NCBI GenBank assembly: GCA_023429855.1
Contig: JAEZDB010000278.1
Span: forward strand, 1-21,749
Length of the DNA: 21,749 bases
Direction of reading: 5' to 3'
Source of the DNA: Actinomycetes bacterium
GTDB lineage: Bacteria > Actinomycetota > Thermoleophilia > Solirubrobacterales > Solirubrobacteraceae
Shown: positions 18,390 to 21,749 of the stretch, piece after piece
Numbering within the stretch: position 1 is the stretch's first letter
How the letters are laid out: each line of letters opens with the position of its first letter
Position numbers and translations under genes: made by a program
The notes under the pieces: generated by a model
Told to the model about the DNA's origin: nothing
Seen by the model: the letters and a program-made list of their open reading frames with translations, nothing else
Database searches by the model: none

Positions 18390-18418
18390 CTCCACTGCAA
18401 CACTCGCTGCAACTGGAG
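18390..18418. repeat. CTGCAAC direct repeats inside a CTCCA/TGGAG pair, upstream of ftsE
   Basis: CTGCAAC occurs at 18395-18401 and 18407-18413 (12 base period). CTCCA (18390-18394) and TGGAG (18414-18418) flank them as an inverted pair. The block lies just upstream of the ftsE -10 box, where a regulator or a -35-binding factor would sit. It may be an operator; no protein can be named. Confidence 0.35.
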
Positions 18419-18439
18419 GTGAATCGGGGGGTTGCCTTG

Positions 18440-18445
18440 TACCTT
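18440..18445 (+). promoter_or_regulatory. Putative -10 element of ftsE
   Basis: TACCTT ends exactly 7 bases before ATG 18453 and no Shine-Dalgarno is seen. This favours the ATG over the in-frame TTG at 18432, which lies upstream of the box. Confidence 0.45.
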
Positions 18446-18452
18446 GCATTCG

Positions 18453-19376
18453 ATGGCTTCCTCGATCGAGAGCTCCAACTCACGCCGCCTGCCTGCGCGC
18501 CGGCGGCGGCAGATGCAGCCTGTCGGGCCGCCTGCACGCTCCGCCGCGCTGCCGCACGACCCGCGCAACGTGATCGAGCTGCGGAACGTCAGCAAGCACT
18601 ATCCCGACGGCACGATCGGCCTCGACAACGCGACGCTCAACGTGCGCCGCGGCGAATTCCTCTTCCTCGTCGGCTCGACCGGCTCCGGCAAGTCGACGAT
18701 CATGCGCCTGCTCTCCAAGCAGGACGAGCCCACGTCGGGTTCGATCACCGTCGCCGGCCGCGACCTCGCCGACATCACCCGCAAGCGCGTGCCGTACTAC
18801 CGCCGCAACCTCGGCGTGGTGTTCCAGGACTTCAAGCTCTTGCCGAACCGCACCGTGTACGACAACGTCGCCTACGCGCTGTCGGCGACGGGCGCGAACC
18901 GCAAGGAGATCCGCTCGAAGGTGCCCGACGTGCTGCGCCTCACCGGTCTCTCCACCAAGCTGCACCAGTACCCCGACCAGCTCTCCGGTGGCGAGCAGCA
19001 GCGCGTCTCCGTGGCGCGCGCGTTCGTGAACCACCCGCCGCTGCTCCTGGCCGACGAGCCCACGGGCAACCTCGACCCGAAGACGTCGATCGGGATCATG
19101 CAGCTCCTGTACCGCATCAACCGCGCGGGCACGACCGTCCTGGTCGCCACGCACGACCACCACATGGTCGACCAGATGCGCCGCCGCGTCATCGAGATCT
19201 CCCAGGGCCGCGTCGTGCGCGACGAGGCCTCCGGCATGTACGCCGCGGGCGAGCAAACCACCGACGAGTTCGGCGCCATGATGCGCGACGTCGAAGTCGG
19301 CCGGGTGCGCGAGCGCCTCGACCACCTGCAGGGCGCCCCCGACACCGAGCTGCTCAACGAGGACGACTACCGATGA
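18453..19376 (+). CDS. ftsE: Cell division ABC transporter ATPase FtsE
   Basis: The 307-residue product is the cytoplasmic ATPase that, with FtsX, controls peptidoglycan hydrolases at the division site. Walker A GSTGSGKST (74-82), the Q-loop in GVVFQDFKLLPNRTVYDNV (a typical FtsE block), signature LSGGEQQR (177-184), Walker B LLLADEP (197-203) and switch His234 are all present. The conserved core begins near VIELRNVSKHY (40-50) and ends near 255. FtsE is usually about 230 residues; this one has an Arg-rich N-terminal tail of about 38 residues and an acidic C-terminal tail of about 50. ATG 18453 follows a -10-like box by 7 bases; a later start would shorten the basic tail. It overlaps ftsX by ATGA, so translation is probably coupled. 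Confidence 0.95.
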   Translation: MASSIESSNSRRLPARRRRQMQPVGPPARSAALPHDPRNVIELRNVSKHYPDGTIGLDNATLNVRRGEFLFLVGSTGSGKSTIMRLLSKQDEPTSGSITVAGRDLADITRKRVPYYRRNLGVVFQDFKLLPNRTVYDNVAYALSATGANRKEIRSKVPDVLRLTGLSTKLHQYPDQLSGGEQQRVSVARAFVNHPPLLLADEPTGNLDPKTSIGIMQLLYRINRAGTTVLVATHDHHMVDQMRRRVIEISQGRVVRDEASGMYAAGEQTTDEFGAMMRDVEVGRVRERLDHLQGAPDTELLNEDDYR

Positions 19377-20260
19377 ACCTCTCCTTCGCCCTCCGCGAGG
19401 TCTGGCGCTCGCTCAGCCGCAACGCGGTTCCGTCGTTCGCTGCCATGGCCTCGGTCCTCGTGACGATGCTCGTGCTCGGCGCGTTCGTGCCGGTCATGCA
19501 GATGGCGTCGGCCGCTGCCGACGCCACGCGCGGTCGCGTCTACGTGCCGGTCTTCCTGCAGACCGACGCCACCAGCAAAGACGTTGCACGCGTCACCGCC
19601 CTGATCAAGAGCACGCCCAACGTGAAGAGCGTCGAGTACATCTCGAAGGAGCAGGCGATCAAGGAGCAGCGCAAGATCGCACCAGAGGCCTACAAGGTGC
19701 TCGGCTCCAACCCGCTCCCCGACACGCTGCGCATCACCCCGCAGGACCCCGACAACATCGCTGCGATCGTCGCTGCGCTTGCGCCGACCAACGCCGCAGG
19801 TGAGCCCGCGCCGGTCGACCCGAAGATCGAAGAGGTCAAAACCGTCAAAGAGACCTCGAAGGTCCTTTCGGTCATGAACTCGATCAAGCTCGGCACCGGT
19901 CTGCTCGCCGTGCTCCTCATCGGATCCAGCATCTTGCTCGTCGGCAACACCATCCGCCTGTCGCTCTTCGCGCGGCGCCGTGAAGTCGAGGTCATGAAGC
20001 TCGTCGGCGCCACCGACTGGTTCATCCGCATCCCGTTCGTGCTTGAAGGCCTCGTCGTCGGCTTCATCGGCGGCGTGGCCGCCATCCTCGTGCTGCTCGT
20101 CGCCAAGACGGCGCTGCTCGGCCCGATCGAGAACGTGCCCGTCGTCAACGGCCTCTCGACCGTGAGCTTCGCGGTGCTCGCCGGATTCCTGATGCTCGCC
20201 TCCATCGGCGTCTCGGCCCTTGGCTCTGGTTTGAGCCTCCGCCGCTTCCTCAAAGTCTGA
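19373..20260 (+). CDS. ftsX: Cell division protein FtsX
   Basis: The 295-residue membrane partner of FtsE begins MNLSFALREVWRSLSRN, the usual FtsX start. It has four predicted membrane segments (about 22-44, 172-194, 221-245 and 264-286). The extracellular loop between the first two (about 50-165; VPVFLQTDATSKDVARV, VEYISKEQAI) is the part that in other bacteria binds hydrolases or their activators. The FtsX/MacB core EVEVMKLVGATDWFIRIPF is at 204-222. ATG 19373 shares ATGA with the ftsE stop; GAGGA lies about 10 bases upstream. The ends and length are normal. Confidence 0.95.
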   Translation: MNLSFALREVWRSLSRNAVPSFAAMASVLVTMLVLGAFVPVMQMASAAADATRGRVYVPVFLQTDATSKDVARVTALIKSTPNVKSVEYISKEQAIKEQRKIAPEAYKVLGSNPLPDTLRITPQDPDNIAAIVAALAPTNAAGEPAPVDPKIEEVKTVKETSKVLSVMNSIKLGTGLLAVLLIGSSILLVGNTIRLSLFARRREVEVMKLVGATDWFIRIPFVLEGLVVGFIGGVAAILVLLVAKTALLGPIENVPVVNGLSTVSFAVLAGFLMLASIGVSALGSGLSLRRFLKV

Positions 20261-20262
20261 CC

Positions 20263-20278
20263 GCGCTCTCCAGAGCGC
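20263..20278 (+). terminator. Hairpin directly after ftsX
   Basis: GCGCTCT-CC-AGAGCGC is a perfect 7 bp inverted repeat three bases after the ftsX stop. No T-run follows, so it may pause transcription or protect the 3' end rather than act as a classical intrinsic terminator. Confidence 0.4.
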
Positions 20279-20316
20279 CATATCGTGGATGGCCGAGGCC
20301 GCCCGCGCGCGGAGGT

Positions 20317-20371
20317 GGCCCCTTGGGCCATTGAGCACGCAGGTGGTCTCGGGCGCCGCGAGATGGTGCTC
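20317..20371. repeat. Structured ftsX-ctp spacer with two further hairpins
   Basis: TGGCCC-CTT-GGGCCA forms one hairpin (about 20316-20330). GAGCAC (20333-20338) pairs with GTGCTC (20366-20371), and TCTCG (20347-20351) with CGAGA (20359-20363) inside it. With the hairpin at 20263, most of this 162 bp spacer can fold. No known riboswitch or RNA family was recognised. Confidence 0.4.
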
Positions 20372-20407
20372 TGGACGGCCCTGACGCCGCTTTGACATCT
20401 GCCTGCG

Positions 20408-20413
20408 TACGCT
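20408..20413 (+). promoter_or_regulatory. Putative -10 element of the S41 protease gene
   Basis: TACGCT ends 9 bases before ATG 20423. A TTGACA occurs at 20392-20397, but only 10 bases upstream, too close to be its -35. Confidence 0.4.
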
Positions 20414-20422
20414 GGGCGGTCG

Positions 20423-21616
20423 ATGAAAACCTTGCGGCGATTCCTGATCCCCGTCGTGGTCGTGCTGGTGGCGCTCTGCGCCGGCATGTGGCTCGGCGGA
20501 CACCCTGACCGGCTCCCCGGCTTTGCCCAGAATGCGTTCGTCGACCAGGACAACGCCCGGATCGGTGAGGCGCTCGGTGTGCTGCACCGCCGCTACTACC
20601 GCGAGGTGCCGCAGCGCAAGATCGAGGAGGCCGCGCTGCGTGCAGCGGTCGACAGCCTCGACGACCAGTACTCCGCTTACCTCTCGCCGAAGGACCTGAA
20701 GGCGTTCGACGAGGTCAAGGACTCCAAGTTCGAGGGCATCGGCGTCGAGGTGAGCAAGGTCAACGCTGGCCTGGAGATCGGCAAGGTCTATCCCGGGTCG
20801 CCCGCGGAGAAGGCGGGCCTCGAGAGCGGCGACATCATCGTGCGCGCCGCCGGCAAGACCCTGGCCGGCAAGTCGACGCAGGCTGGAAGCTCGCTGATCC
20901 GCGGCCCCGAGGGCACGACCGTGGTGCTGCAGCTGCGGCGCGACGGCGAGGTGATCGAGCGCAAGGTCAAGCGCGCGCAGGTACGCGTGCCCGCCGTCGA
21001 AGCGCGCTACGACAAGGACGCGAAGGTCGGCGTGGTGCGCCTGGCGAGCTTCTCGACCGACGCCAACCAAGAGGTCGAAGACGGCATCAAGAAGATGACG
21101 CGCGCAGGCGCGACGTCGATCGTGCTCGACCTGCGCAGCAATCCCGGCGGCCTGGTGAGCGAAGCGCAAGACATCTCGAGCCTGTTCCTGAAGGGCGGCA
21201 CGATCGTCACGACTCGCGGCCGTTCGGTGCGCACGAAGACGATCGAGGCTGGCGACGAGCCGGCGTTCCCGAAGCTTCCCATTGCGGTGCTCGTCGACGG
21301 CAATAGCGCGTCGGCAGCCGAGATCGTGACCGGGGCGCTCCAAGACCGCGGCCGGGCGAAGGTCTACGGCACCCGCACCTACGGCAAGGGCGTGTTCCAG
21401 GAGATCATCCCGCTGTCGCAGGGCGGGGCGATGGACATCACCGTCGGCCAGTACTACACGCCGAAGGGCCGTAACCTCGGTGGGGCCGGAGTTGCGAAGG
21501 GCGAAGACGTCTCTCGCGGCAAGGGCATCGCCCCCGACGTGAAGGCCGTAGATGACCCCAAGACCCCGAACGTCGATGAAGCCGAGCAGACCGCGATCGA
21601 CGCGGTGAAGCAGTGA
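20423..21616 (+). CDS. C-terminal processing protease (S41, CtpA/CtpB type)
   Basis: The 397-residue product has one N-terminal membrane anchor or signal segment (LIPVVVVLVALCAGMWLGG, 8-26), so the rest lies outside the membrane. Then come an S41 N-terminal helical region (DDQYSAYLSPKD near 80-91), a PDZ domain (about 103-185; GIGVEV, KVYPGSPAEKAGLESGDII) and the protease core. The catalytic Ser is in GNSASAAE (about 295) and the catalytic Lys in TYGKGVFQ (322). LDLRSNPGGL at 235-244 is the usual family block. Such enzymes trim membrane or envelope proteins, including cell-wall hydrolase regulators, which suits its place after ftsEX, as in Bacillus (ctpB). The end overlaps the next start by GTGA. 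Confidence 0.94.
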   Translation: MKTLRRFLIPVVVVLVALCAGMWLGGHPDRLPGFAQNAFVDQDNARIGEALGVLHRRYYREVPQRKIEEAALRAAVDSLDDQYSAYLSPKDLKAFDEVKDSKFEGIGVEVSKVNAGLEIGKVYPGSPAEKAGLESGDIIVRAAGKTLAGKSTQAGSSLIRGPEGTTVVLQLRRDGEVIERKVKRAQVRVPAVEARYDKDAKVGVVRLASFSTDANQEVEDGIKKMTRAGATSIVLDLRSNPGGLVSEAQDISSLFLKGGTIVTTRGRSVRTKTIEAGDEPAFPKLPIAVLVDGNSASAAEIVTGALQDRGRAKVYGTRTYGKGVFQEIIPLSQGGAMDITVGQYYTPKGRNLGGAGVAKGEDVSRGKGIAPDVKAVDDPKTPNVDEAEQTAIDAVKQ

Positions 21617-21749
21617 GCCCCAAACGGCGCGTCGGCTCCGGCAACCGCCCCAGCAAGAAGAAGCAGCGCGAGCCGCGTCCTCCGCGTGGACCGGCAGCGC
21701 GGCGCGAGCAAGCCGGTGCGCTCTCGCGTGATCGCGAGCGTCCCAGCGG
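21613..21749 (+). CDS. Basic N-terminus of a protein coupled to the S41 gene, cut by the window end
   Basis: GTG 21613 overlaps the S41 stop as GTGA, a sign of translational coupling. The 45 complete residues read (SPKRRVGSGNRPSKKKQREP and on) are strongly basic, with Lys, Arg and Pro throughout, like the disordered nucleic-acid-binding tails of ribonucleases. In related actinobacteria an RNase R gene can follow ctp, so that is a guess, but nothing here identifies it. Confidence 0.55.
   Translation, partial: MSPKRRVGSGNRPSKKKQREPRPPRGPAARREQAGALSRDRERPS

Noticed and set aside
18419..19372. Long open frame in front of ftsX in its own reading frame
   Set aside because: It overlaps ftsE in another frame, has only Arg/Pro-rich sequence, and FtsX clearly begins at ATG 19373.
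20392..20413. TTGACA with TACGCT as a complete promoter of the S41 gene
   Set aside because: The spacing is only 10 bases instead of about 17.

Overview
The window is high-GC DNA with dense, codon-biased coding on both strands. It looks chromosomal, most likely from an actinobacterium of the Thermoleophilia/Solirubrobacterales kind. That placement is an inference. It rests on base composition, on the SecA, RF2, FtsE and FtsX sequence types, and on a secreted protease carrying an Ig-like module of a type I associate with that group. No rRNA, tRNA, CRISPR array, transposase, integrase or phage gene was seen.

Left part (1-5154): the 3' end of a comF-like phosphoribosyltransferase, a short hibernation promoting factor (hpf), secA and prfB, all on the + strand. 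Right part (18453-21749): ftsE and ftsX overlapping by an ATGA, a C-terminal processing protease (S41), and the start of a basic protein coupled to it by a GTGA overlap. As I recall the Firmicute order hpf-secA-prfB ... ftsE-ftsX-ctp (Bacillus subtilis), these two ends are the two halves of one old housekeeping neighbourhood.

Between the halves lies about 13 kb of other genes: a secreted trypsin-like protease (-), nadC (+), a 2070-residue signalling protein (-), nadA (+), a small VOC/glyoxalase-fold protein (+), an AraC-type regulator (-) and an M16 metalloprotease (-). nadA and nadC make and use quinolinate in de novo NAD synthesis. They lie on the same strand on either side of the giant gene; nadB is not in the window.

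The giant protein is the most unusual item. In order it has a PAS-like domain, a kinase C-lobe that has lost its catalytic Asp residues and its N-lobe, a STAND/AAA ATPase, a long helical-repeat region, GAF, PAS, GGDEF and EAL. It resembles the cyanobacterial-type kinase/ATPase/GAF/histidine-kinase proteins, but its output is cyclic-di-GMP turnover and its kinase-like part looks dead.

Non-coding items: three 62-63 bp tandem repeats, each with an inverted repeat, that the AraC-type reading frame runs through; a roughly 100 bp imperfect inverted repeat directly after secA; a likely terminator before secA; and a recurring TAnnnT hexamer 7-10 bp upstream of six start codons, which suggests that much transcription here is leaderless or nearly so.
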